Source: Acanthaster planci
Lineage: Eukaryota; Echinodermata; Asteroidea; Valvatida; Acanthasteridae
Length of the DNA stretch: 15,745 nucleotides
Direction: 5' to 3'
Assembly: GCF_001949145.1 (NCBI RefSeq)
Contig: NW_019091703.1
Coordinates: 39,330-55,074, forward strand
Shown: positions 1 to 9,239 of the stretch, piece after piece
How positions within the stretch are numbered: the stretch's first letter is position 1
Layout of the letters: every line of letters begins with the position of its first letter
Program-made: the position numbers and the translations under genes
Notes under the pieces: model-generated
Databases searched by the model: none
Seen by the model: only the letters and a program-made list of their open reading frames with translations
What the model was told of the DNA's origin: nothing

Positions 1-1337
1 TTAATGAGCTCGTTGGACATATTTCTGGCCTAATTACCAGGGTGCACCCTTGAAGAATTTGCAGGCGCGCACGTTTCCGCGCACATTTGAAAATTTGTAC
101 ATTGAAACTTGACCGAAAAACTCACTTGACTGAAAATCCTCCATAGAGAGCAAACGAAATTACAATATCCGTATGGCATCTAGCTTAAAGATCCGTAACC
201 CAGTCTTCCCCACTTCAGGATATGCAGCGTCGAAGGGTAACAAATTCCATTTCTAAACAACTGTGAGTAAAGTGTACATCGCCAAGCAGAATTAGACCTC
301 ATTACTGCGGTGGCATACGGTTGTGGACAGTATCAGTCTCATGATGTTAAAGTTCCGTTAAATCACAAACCCGGACGAACACTGAGATCCATTTACGTGG
401 GGCGAATCCAGGAAGTTGTCGGGGGGGGATAGGCCAGAGAGGTTTTTAATGTCTCATTTTTCTGAACAAGCAGAAACGATGATGAAACACTTCCGGTAAA
501 TGACAGGCATAGTTTACAATAGTATCAGTGCACTTACTTTTGTACACTAAAGTCATTTTTAGAATTGCCTTCTCCATTTTTTGTTACCTGTTTGTCTACA
601 TTGATATCTTGTAGTTCACCGTTGAGAACTTACCAAACACATTCGTCTAATTACATGTACTTCTGGGCACATTTGTTGTTTAGGATAACATTATACCATA
701 TTGATGATGAACCCTACAGTAGTATGCCAATAACACAACCTAATTTTACCGGCTTAAACAACCAAGAACTTGTGTGTGATGTCCTCGGTGTTATAGGCTG
801 CACTCACATGGACGAAAAGTCCTCCGTCTGATAGTTTGGGAAGTATGCCCTCCAGTCTGCAGTGTCTACATGTGTGCACTGATATTCCCAAAAGACTTAA
901 TGACCGTCCGCGATTCCTAATACGTCCACGATTGCCAGACGTGTACAAAACATATTAGAGGCCTTCCAAAAAAAGCTTAAGTATGAACAAAAGAGGACAA
1001 GAGGAACGTCCATGATTGCCCCAAAACACGTTTGTTGGTTGAGAATCCATGTGTGTGGGTTAGCCGGTAGGCCTATGTCACGGATCAGTGAACTGACGCA
1101 ACTGTGTGAACCTCCACGATCCGTCTGCTGTATGGCTGCACTGTTTTGCTATTCAGACACAGTTTTTCTCGGGGGCAGAATCGTTACACACGTACGACTC
1201 CAACACAGAATTTACAGTAGGTTTGCCCGTCCAGCTAATTTACCACGCAAACATGTCGTAACAAATACTTGAAATAGGTCTACCGGCTACCAGGCTTTCA
1301 AGGGACGCCAACTGTGCTTGTACACTGCAACCTCGAC
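1..1337. other. Upstream intergenic region, no gene recognised
   Basis: This stretch lies 5' of the glycosyltransferase gene and probably contains its promoter and 5' untranslated region. I saw no TATA box or initiator that I would defend. Short open frames exist at 565-831 (+) and 1012-1272 (+), but their translations show no domain, and neither is flanked by a good splice site pair. A run of eight G residues sits at 421-428. Confidence 0.5.
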
Positions 1338-2849
1338 ATGGCACCGGGAAAGATATTGGTGAGTGGATGGTTTGCATTTGTGATCATATTACTGGTGGTT
1401 TTCACGGCCTTAAACCGCGGATCTCCGAAAAGCAGTGTTCAGTATCTGAGACCTCCGTCGCCCAGACGCCACATGGCTTTCCCGAACCGCTCTGCGTCTA
1501 CTGGTGCCACGAATGTGGTGAAAGACACCGATTTGAACGTGACAAAAAACCATACCCTCACTCTTACCATCCGCATGACAAGCACACCAAAGTTTGCACG
1601 GCGTCTGTTTTGTGACCTCTTGCGATCTGCTGTGCTGTTCTGGTCACCAAAGCTTGGGCCCATCAGTCTGATAATGGACGAGGAATCCAAAAACGATCGT
1701 AAGTTTGCTGCCAGGCTGGTTCAGCGGGAACACGAACTTGGCTTTAAGTTTAACTTCTTGTACGAGCCTCTCCCTCAAGACCATAAGACCGTACTGAAAT
1801 CGCGTCTAGGCCTCGGCTATGGTCGGCAGCTGTGGAGCAGTTTCATGATGGATCTGTTCATCGACGCCTCCATCATTGCTTGGATTGACACAGACGGTGT
1901 ATTCACGACGCCTGTCACCCCCGAAAACATCGTCAACGGACAACGACTACGGGTGGTGAGCATCACGCAAGACTGGAAAAGACTACATGATCTCAGTTGG
2001 TTCCAAACAACAGAACGTGCGATTGGCAAGCAGATGGTGGCGGACTTCATGACATACTTTCCTGTCTATATTTGGCGAGATACCATCATTAATTGCAGGA
2101 ACCACATATCACGGCATATGAATGTAAGTCAAAATAGTAATTACTTTCATAACGACACAGTGTAATAAACACTGACTTGATTCTATCGCAGTCCAAAACC
2201 ATTTATTTTGCAGAGAATGTAGTTATGGTTTTCGGCAGAAGTCAGAATAACAACCAAACGAACACCGTTTACTTATTACTCTCTGCAGGTAACTCGCTTC
2301 GAGGACGCTTTTCGAAATCTTTATAATCTCAGCCCTGTCAACGTCATCATGAACTACGCCTTCTACTTTGAGCATGATCGTTATGACTGGCATTTAGATG
2401 TTAACAATGATTTGAAATCATACAACAAGGATCATGTCCCTCCTGGTTTCGAAATCAAACCCAGTGAGACTGTACCAGATGTTCAGGTTTCCATACACGA
2501 AGGGTACTACAACAAGCTTCCCAACCCGTTGCTACAGGGATACTGCGTCGCCAAGCGGTACGTTGGCACCCTGCCTGCCTTCTGCAAACCCTTCGAAAAT
2601 GTCACCAACTTTCATTTGTTTGAGTTCTGCTGGGTAGTAAAGAAATTCACTCAGGAACACCTTAGTACGTGGTGTGCGTCTCCCGAGGGCCACAGAGACT
2701 GCGCTCAACGTATTGAAGCGCATTATGCAAATGTCGTGAAATATTACAACTTGGGTTGGTTTGATCTAGACTTGCGCCGAGTCGCTGCTGTTGAGAAAAT
2801 AGCGGCACAGGAAAAATGTCAATGTCAAAAAGTATTTGACTTAGATTGA
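1338..2849 (+). CDS. Type II membrane glycosyltransferase-like protein, two exons (1338-2123, 2289-2849), family unassigned
   Basis: Two exons join in phase 0 into a 448-residue protein. The start chosen is the ATG at 1338, with A at -3 and G at +4; the open frame runs slightly further upstream but has no other ATG. Residues 6-25 form a hydrophobic signal anchor after a short basic N terminus, as in type II Golgi enzymes. A Pro/Ser/Arg-rich stem follows, with N-glycosylation sequons at N50, N67 and N71. The catalytic-looking region starts near residue 85. The segment GYGRQLWSSFMMDL (160-173) precedes IIAWIDTDGVFTTP, whose DTDG at 184-187 occupies the place of the metal-binding DXD motif of GT-A fold transferases. 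Exon 2 (residues 263-448) carries SPVNVIMNYAFYFEHD and several cysteines. A transfer reaction on glycans in the Golgi lumen is inferred from this architecture; donor and acceptor cannot be told. The DUF6492-like glycosyltransferases are one group to compare, but I could not confirm membership. The gene looks intact, with no internal stop. I see no AATAAA just downstream, where a decayed LINE begins within about 100 bases. Confidence 0.85.
2124..2288 (+). other. Spliceosomal intron of the glycosyltransferase gene
   Basis: The donor is GTAAGT at 2124-2129, directly after the AAT codon. The acceptor is CTCTGCAG ending at 2288, with a T-rich tract just upstream. The intron is 165 bases long and contains in-frame stops (TAA at 2163). 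Removing it joins two open frames in the same phase, and the protein-like character continues across the junction. Confidence 0.88.
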
Positions 2850-2949
2850 AGTCATTTTCAGAACAACTGGTGTTATGTTGTTCAATAAGGATTCGCTCTA
2901 TTACATTATAAGATCCGATATATCTGGCTCTGAAAACAGTATAGAGTAA

Positions 2950-3660
2950 CGTTTTATAGAAATCCAAAACTGCACACAAAAAAGCTTCATAATAGGTTTA
3001 CTCTAGAGATCACCTTGTCAAAGTGTTTCAACTTTTATGGATGAAATGGAAGCAATTCTTGAGAAAATTTCTTCAGAAAACAAAACGTGTTATTTGCTTT
3101 GGGATTTTAAAATAACGATCTGAGATTTGAAGCTCACAATCAAGCACTCAAGCTACTAAGTTTGCTGTACTCTTTTACTTGTCGTCCACTAATTGATAAA
3201 CCAACTCGGATTACATCCAGTACTGCAACCCTGATCGATAATGTTTTCACAAATGATATTGCTTTACATAAATCAGAAATAATATTATCAGATGTAAGTG
3301 ATCGCTTGCCTATTATTACATTTGGCCCATGTATTACAAAGAAAATGAATACAACTACATCATAATATTGGAAAAGGAACACATCTGAGCAGAATATTCG
3401 AGCCTTTATAAGACAAGCTGAATCAGGTGACTGGAAATCGGTTGTCACTGCAAATGACGCTAACGACTGTTACTCCTAATTTATAATATACATATATGAC
3501 ATTATGTGTTCCATAGACCTACGACAAATTACATCTTGAAGACAAATTAAAAACAAAAAAATACTCCTGCCAGTCCCTGGCTCTCAAAGGGCATACATAA
3601 ATCATTACGGCGTAAACATAAATTGATCAAAATTCGAAGCCGTATCGCAGGAGACAGGAC
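2950..3660 (+). mobile_element. Decayed non-LTR retrotransposon (LINE) fragment, endonuclease C-terminal part and linker
   Basis: Plus-strand translation, pieced over several frames, gives the order expected in the ORF2 protein of CR1/Jockey-like LINEs. FIIGLL, a stop, then RSPCQS at about 2990-3026 resembles the usual G(V/I)xYR(P/S)P motif, with the tyrosine codon changed to a stop. MDEMEAILEKI and CYLLWDF follow at 3037-3108. After a frameshift near 3110 come PLIDKPTRITSSTATLIDNVF (in part, from about 3186) and ILSDVSDRLPIITF (about 3283-3325), the end of the endonuclease domain. Next are FIRQAESGDWKSVV at about 3403-3445 and, in another frame, SPWLSKGIHKSLRRKHK at about 3571-3621, typical of the linker before the reverse transcriptase. 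No reverse transcriptase domain follows, so the copy is truncated as well as frameshifted and dead. The exact ends and the LINE clade are uncertain. Confidence 0.82.
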
Positions 3661-3830
3661 CGGATGATGGCTACCCCTGTCATACGCCGTCCCATACAAT
3701 CCATCGTATTTACTGAATTGATACACAGGCAACGTGCGCTCTTGCCGTAACCCTTCGCCTGAGTGCACACCTTTGTTCCGTTCATAACGTGCACAGGTTT
3801 GGGCTAAGTGAAACATCGACGGTATTCGCG

Positions 3831-4095
3831 CAGTCAACGCCGTCAGTGCTGGTACGTACCCGTGTGTCATTGCAGCCAAACCTATCGGATTAAAAACCAC
3901 CACAGGAGTCTATGAAATTGAGGAACGCTATATCAACTTCATGAGAGTATTTGTGCAGTCGACACTCAGTGCTGGATATATACCTGCATTCTCTTCATCT
4001 TGCGCCTCGGTGTGCCATTGCAGCGCAGACTAAAAACCACCACATGACTCTAGGAAATGGATGAATGCTATACCAACCTCGTGAAAGTATGGTTG
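3831..4095 (+). repeat. Degenerate two-copy tandem repeat, unit about 125-140 bases
   Basis: Copy 1 (about 3831-3955) and copy 2 (about 3956-4095) share landmarks in the same order: CAGTC(A/G)AC, then CAGTGCTGG, then GTG(T/C)CATTGCAGC, then TAAAAACCACCACA, then ATGAATGCTAT or the equivalent AGGAACGCTAT, ending in a T-rich G(T)AGTAT. Copy 2 has about 18 extra bases after its first landmark. Translation shows a related peptide in both copies (YEIEERYINFMRVFV and EMDECYTNLVKVWL), although copy 2 has stops and a shifted frame. Confidence 0.65.
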
Positions 4096-4480
4096 GCACT
4101 TTTTGAAACACTTTACAAACCATTCAAAATGAGCTTCACTGATATTTACATGTTCTTATCGCTGAATCATTCCGAAATGCCCCCTCACTACAGATTGCTA
4201 TTACATTCTGAGAATGAGCAACTTTGGATTCAAATTACCAGGCCAATTTTGGAATTAAATGATAACATTTAAGAATTTCCTCCTAAAATTGCGCTACAAA
4301 TATTAGCAATACAGGAAAATTTACAGGCTAACTCTTCAAGCAAGATTATACACATGTGCCGGACCGAACACTCGGGGAGAAGCGATTCTGACGGATCTGT
4401 CGCCTCAAGACCGGTATGATCTTAGAACAACAATAGAAGATGTACCTGGGTTTGTGTCATTTCAATTAAGCTGTAATCCA
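4057..4480 (+). pseudogene. Coding-like but broken stretch, no family recognised
   Basis: A frame opening at the ATG at 4057 runs 71 codons to a TAA at 4270-4272. It then continues open in the same frame for about 45 more codons (PPKIALQILAIQENLQANSS and onward) to about 4420. A neighbouring frame gives TRGEAILTDLSPQDRYDL over about 4372-4425. The composition looks more protein-like than the flanks, and it continues directly from repeat copy 2. It may be the decayed remains of a gene or mobile element. I recognise no domain and this could be chance. Confidence 0.25.
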
Positions 4481-4489
4481 CCATTATAA

Positions 4490-6160
4490 AAAAAAAAGTA
4501 GGCAAAATGTAGACACAGAAAAGCAGCCACAACACATCAAATTATTTCCTCATTGAAAAGTGAAGAGAAAATTCAAATCCTTGTTGGAAATTTTGTTTTA
4601 TAAAACATTGATCTTGAAAACTTTGTTGTTTGCATTTCAACATTTTGACAACTGAAAGCTTCAAGAATGTTTAGAAAAGTGTTTAATGGTTAAACCCAGT
4701 TTTTTGCGGTGTAATATTCGATAAAATGTTTAGATTAAAGACAAACGTTTTGACAACTAAAGTGCCCGCAGGTACATAAGAATAATTTTGATACACACAT
4801 CAATGAACTAGCAAATAGTACTTTGTGCAATTGCTTTTATGTGGCTACACAGATGACTCTGAGGCTTATAAAAGTTGAATATTTATTTCGTGTTTCCCAG
4901 CGATACTTATTTTGTGAAAGATGTGTACATCTAAGCCCAGAGAACCTGTTTAGGCCTTGTCAAGCCTAGTTCCAGATAAACCGAAAACGTTTGCGGAGAC
5001 GTTTGTGTATTTCCTTTTCCTACTGAAATAATGTACATGAATCTCATTGTTTTGTCTTGGAAAGGTGACCGAATTATGAAACGTAGTACTTTTGAAATAT
5101 TAAACTGGAAGGAGACATCAGAATCCCGAGTTGATGTTTTTTTTTCTTTTGGAACGAACGCACTTTTCTTAGCCTGTGACACGGTAATTCCTAAAAGGGG
5201 AACAACTGGGTTATAAATCTCATATCATAGATCAGCAAGCTACATGTCAAACAAATGAAAATTACATTTTGTATGCTCACAGCAAAGCGATTTTAAAAAT
5301 GCTTGACATTTCTGAGTAGTGTAAGAAGAGAAAAGCGCAGTGCGAGGCCATTCTTTTTGGGAAAGCTCGACGGCATTGTGTGAAATAGGGCTATGCCCTG
5401 CCCAAAGGTTAAAGTTCTTTTGTGGCTCCTGTGCTGTGAGTCCCTGCAATGCTAACGATGGCGTGCACGCTGCCTATTTTTAAACAAACAGGAAGCAGCC
5501 AACTCAAACGACGGCTGTAATTCCAATACCCCTACGGAAGGCATTCAGAGTGTGCAGCAGCAACAACACCTACAGGAATCACAACGACCACGAATTCACA
5601 GTAGCCTCTGCAAAAAGGAACACACAAGGGCAAATTAAAGCACAAATACCGGTTGAACTCCAACTCGAAAACGTTTGAAGGGTAACAACACAAACACATA
5701 AAATGCATTTTCAAATGTAAGCATACATATTTTTAAAAAAACTGTAAACTGTAATTAATAAAAAGTGAATCGATTTTTTGTAAATTTACCACAAAATGAC
5801 AAAACAATCAAAACAGGACGATGTCGAATAAATCAAATGAAATATTTTTCCTAATTATGCGACATTATCCATAAGTAATTCATCTGAAATGTTCTCACGC
5901 ATTACTTGTGTGTAGGTTTATCCTTCCATGCGAAGACCGTACAAACCACAATTACACGTTTTCGCTGCCCATTGCTATGCAGAACATTCTGCTCGTAATT
6001 TTCTGCAGATTCGTTTTGAAATCAATTATCAGTAAAAGTGAGTTGATTTTAATGCTGGGTACATGTATTTGTTATCCTTTTCTTAACCTCTGCATTACTA
6101 CCAACAAAAATCCTTCAGAGAATTCATCTTCCAAATTTGGTCTTAGAAGACCCTCATCTT
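4490..6160. other. AT-rich intergenic region, no gene recognised
   Basis: No translation here resembles a known protein and no ORF exceeds 84 codons. A short direct repeat, TTTTGACAACTGAAAG at 4643-4658 and GTTTTGACAACTAAAG at 4747-4762, is spaced by 104 bases. A-runs occur near 4488. A frame at 5908-6162 (+) encodes hydrophobic residues but has no supporting context. Confidence 0.5.
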
Positions 6161-6200
6161 AAAAGGTTATATATTTGGAATAAACAAAACAAAACATGAT

Positions 6201-6886
6201 AAGTTTTCCACGGTTGGAAAGCAGCAGAAGAAGGAAAAATTTCTCAGCGCCGGTGTTTATAGGTTTCCTGCAATAGTTGGTAGTTTCCAATGACAGCATA
6301 AATGGTTAATTTCACTTGTGAATATTCAAACATAACCAATCAACTAAACACTTCTAAGATTGTAACTTCTGTTAGTATAGTTTTTCCGGCCAATGTCGGA
6401 AAATGTGTAAATGAATCAGTGATGGCAGCATTCCTTTACGAGCGAAATAGAACAAACATTCAAATCCCCGTTTCTATGTATTCACAAATAACAATTCTAT
6501 TTCAAGGAGGGTGCCTTCAATCGTACAGAGTCAGCGTTGACATTAATTTTGGCGCGAAATTGAATGCACCTCTGCAATCCTGCATTCATTTCAATTCGAA
6601 CTTAATCTATTTAAACTTAATCGGAAATGTGCAGATAATTTTGCGCACTAGTGTTATCTAACGTTTGCCTGGTCAAGAAATTAGAATTCGTTTGTGTGCC
6701 AACTGAAGTTACATTCTTAGAAGTGTTTAATTGATTGGTTAATTAATAAATGTTTGAATATTCATGACTGAAATAAACCCTTCATGTTGTTATTGGAAAC
6801 TACCAACAATAGTAGGAAGCCAATAAACACCGGCGCTGGGGGAACCTTCCTTCTTGTGCTGCAGCGTTTTAATCGTAGAAACCTTG
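6201..6886. mobile_element. Foldback / MITE-like element with long inverted arms
   Basis: The left arm (6201-6374) is the imperfect reverse complement of the right arm (6701-6886), and the pairing is collinear throughout. Exact or near-exact anchor pairs, in order, are CAGCGCCGGTGTTTAT (6245-6260 with 6823-6838), TTGGTAGTTTCCAA (6277-6290 with 6793-6806), GAATATTCAAACAT (6320-6333 with 6750-6763) and AACCAATCAACTAAACACTT (6335-6354 with 6722-6741, one mismatch). A spacer of about 326 bases separates the arms. This is the structure of a non-autonomous terminal-inverted-repeat or foldback DNA element. A 119-codon frame (6302-6661, +) begins in the left arm and crosses the spacer; it matches no transposase I know and is probably not a gene. 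Outer ends and any target site duplication are unclear. Confidence 0.8.
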
Positions 6887-6929
6887 TTTTTTTTTAAGTT
6901 TGATAATAAATACACCATAAATGAGTAAC

Positions 6930-7580
6930 GTGACATTGATGTTCAAAGTGGTGTCATGATTTGTGTCACCTTGTATATTCTAATCAAATTGAATGTATAT
7001 TTTTCGATTTAAAATTACAGCAAATGAAAATTAATTATCATTTCCGGAGGGTCACAGCAACAGACAAGATTTCAGCCAATAAGAATGCACATTTTGTAGT
7101 AATTAGCAAGGGATACGTCAATCCGAGATCCCAGTCACGTATTTGTGACCTCTTTAATTAATGACACGTAATGCACAGTTAAAATTACAGAACCTAGACG
7201 GTTGAATTCGATAGACGCCACAGGACTAAATGTATCTTAGGTTTGTGATTCCAGAGTAGAGTAACCGGAGTAGAGTAACGGTTGTAACTGTTTTATTTCT
7301 TAGTGATAACATTATATATATATAACAACCTTTTGTTTCTATTTAACCCTCGAAATCATCGTCTTCCTGATGACGTACTTTCTTACCAAGGACTCCAATC
7401 ATCTACGACAAAATCTGGCTTTATTCGACACGTTTCAAAAGGTGGCATGCAAGATCAGGCTTTCGTGGCAGGTCACCTCGGCACACTTTTTCAATGATTA
7501 GTGATTTTTCAATGGTATTACATGGCAAAACCCTGATGGGTCGAAAGGATTATAGAAAACTTTAATGCTGCTGACACGAC
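6930..7580. other. Intergenic region, no gene recognised
   Basis: Nothing protein-like stands out. It contains a two-copy 14-base direct repeat, AGAGTAGAGTAACC (7253-7266) and GGAGTAGAGTAACG (7267-7280), and an alternating TA tract at about 7312-7324. It separates the foldback element from the 3' end of the fucosyltransferase locus. Confidence 0.5.
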
Positions 7581-7581
7581 C

Positions 7582-7587
7582 TTTATT
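7582..7587 (-). promoter_or_regulatory. Candidate poly(A) signal AATAAA for the fucosyltransferase locus
   Basis: On the minus strand AATAAA lies 25 to 30 bases past the TGA that ends the fucosyltransferase frame. The position would suit a transcript that ends here, but the hexamer is common by chance in AT-rich DNA. Confidence 0.35.
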
Positions 7588-7611
7588 TTGTCATTCTAAA
7601 TACTTGGCATT

Positions 7612-8423
7612 TCAGTCAAATAGTTTCAAATAATCCGCCAATTCTTTGACAGTGTTATAATCCCCGACGTAGATGAAGGAATTGGGAGGGAGAAACTCTT
7701 CGTAGTCTTTCCGTGGGGCACCATAAACAATAGGGACCACGCCTACCAACAGTGTTTTGTCCCATGTTTTCTCCGAGACATACTCATCGCATTCAGAGTT
7801 CTCCAGAGCCAAATAGAATTTGTAATTGCGCACCAGGTCCTTGTTGCATTTGGAGGTTCGGGGTTTGCAGGTGAGGTTACCGCAGCGTCCGTACACGTCA
7901 ACCGGGACGTAGCTCTGTAGTTTCTTAACAAAGTTTAATCGAGGCCAGGAGGTGATTCTGCAATTGGATCCCACGCAGAATACCAGCTTCGTTTTTCCTT
8001 CGAGCCATTCATCCGCCGTCCTTGTCTCATTCACCGTTGGTATCCGCGGCGTGTAGAATCCGAATCGGATTCTGGTTGGGGTTCATGTCAGCAGGAAGAG
8101 CCTTAAGGGGAACTACTCTCCTACAGAAATGAAACAGCAAATCGTCCCTTCCTGCAAATTTATTTTTCTCGTCAGCAATAGTTATTGTCATGGTGCAGTT
8201 CCTGTCACACTGAACGACAACTTGGGTATTGGCACGACCAGTTCCCTTCGGCGCTATGCTTTTACAGGCGCCGGGTCTCTCCTTTAGCAAGACGCCTTTT
8301 CGGTTGTAGACTTGGACATTATAACTGTACGGCTCCTTGGTCTTCAGATCGTCAATTCCATTAAACTTTGTGACAATATCATTTGCCGCCAGCAGAAAGA
8401 CACTGGACCCGGAGCAGGTGTTC
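7612..8423 (-). pseudogene. Alpha-1,3-fucosyltransferase (GT10), frameshifted, internally deleted and cut short
   Basis: Family members transfer fucose from GDP-fucose to GlcNAc on glycans in the Golgi. The upstream part (8423 to about 8066) reads CDRNCTMTITIADEKNKF, DDLLFHF and LPADMNPNQ, matching the N-terminal GT10 domain with its Cys pair and (V/L)FHF motif. The downstream part (about 8065 to 7615) has KTKLVFCVGSNCRITS, VPVDVYGRCGNLTC and the hallmark FYLALENSECDEYVSEK, then VVPIVYGAPRKDYEEFLPPN, the donor-binding domain. The two parts are in different frames. Between them the usual FNWTxxYRxDSD segment, some 45-50 residues, is absent. The junction falls at a 17-base near-palindrome (8056-8072). 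The frame stops at TGA (7614-7612) just after LADYLKLFD; past that stop the same frame gives NAKYLE, like the expected N..Y.E.F tail, so the stop looks premature. The N-terminal membrane anchor is missing. AAAAG at 8428-8424 after a T-run could be a splice acceptor, with an earlier exon not found. I am sure of the family. That it is a dead copy is likely, but an assembly error is an alternative. Confidence 0.85.
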
Positions 8424-8439
8424 CTTTTGTTCGTAAAAA

Positions 8440-9155
8440 AAATGATTTAGAGGTGCCCTTTTGTAGTTTGTGGAAGTAGGTATTGTCTTTTCCATCACTG
8501 GAAGCCTCATTACAAGCATTAAGGGTAGGGTGCCTGTTGACATGTTCCTCCTGAATATTTTACACCGAGGGGGTAACATGGAGTTTCTTGTGAGATATTT
8601 CACAAGTGTCCTTGGAAGCTTATGTTAAAAAAAAAATAAAGCCATCTTTTGAAAGTTCTTTCTGGTAATCGTATTTTGGAAGATGATGTTAACTTTATAT
8701 GTTGAATGTACGCTTTAGAGCCAAAGCTAGGTCCAGAATTCTTCACAATCCACTTTAATCTTCCGCTCACCCCCACTCAGTATTACCCACCAACCCCAAA
8801 AAAGTGTGAGGGATATACGCCCACCACCCCAGGATTTACGCCTCGTGCAGGCATATGCATGCAGTCCACACTTGGGAAGCGATAGTGACCACTGCATGCG
8901 TAGTCGAAATGATGGAGATATTGTATTAGTTGAAAAGAATTTATCATCTGTGTATACTCAGTTGTTATATGGGAAGGATAAGGAACATGATTCACTGATT
9001 AAGCCTGGGAAAGAACACGATATGAGAGGTACGTCATCTTAAAATAACACCAATTTATTTTCTCATACACCCGATGGAGGACTGCTTTATTACACTTATG
9101 AACAAGACAGTGTGACAGATGACGGCCCGAGCAGAAGACAAAATCCGTAGCAAAG
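8440..9155. other. Intergenic or intronic region upstream of the fucosyltransferase, no gene recognised
   Basis: If the fucosyltransferase exon truly begins at 8423, this stretch would be its intron and should be followed by an exon with a membrane anchor, which I could not find. An A-run lies near 8627-8635. A plus-strand frame at 8806-9042 ends by a good-looking donor (GTACGT at 9029) but has no recognisable homology. Confidence 0.4.
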
Positions 9156-9177
9156 CAGACAGACAGACAGACAGACA
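9156..9177. repeat. (CAGA)n microsatellite, five units
   Basis: Five uninterrupted CAGA units are followed by CA. This is simple-sequence DNA with no coding significance visible. Confidence 0.95.
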
Positions 9178-9239
9178 AATAGTCAAACACTTACCTTCGT
9201 ATTAACCATGTTGTTTGGGGAAAACGAAGAAAATTGTCC

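Noticed and set aside
1359-1364. GTGAGT as a splice donor right after the start of the glycosyltransferase gene
   Set aside because: Using it would remove the membrane anchor, while the frame reads through it smoothly into a typical signal anchor. No matching acceptor restores the frame convincingly.
2882-2887. TCAATAAGG as a poly(A) signal for the glycosyltransferase gene
   Set aside because: AATAAG is a weak variant and there is no supporting GT-rich element that I can see.
3547-3903. 118-codon minus-strand frame
   Set aside because: Its first third is the antisense of the LINE linker on the plus strand, and it overlaps repeat copy 1. No homology was seen.
6302-6661. 119-codon frame as a transposase or other gene
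   Set aside because: It begins inside the left inverted arm, matches no transposase motif and is low in charged catalytic residues. It is better explained as chance openness in an AT-rich element.
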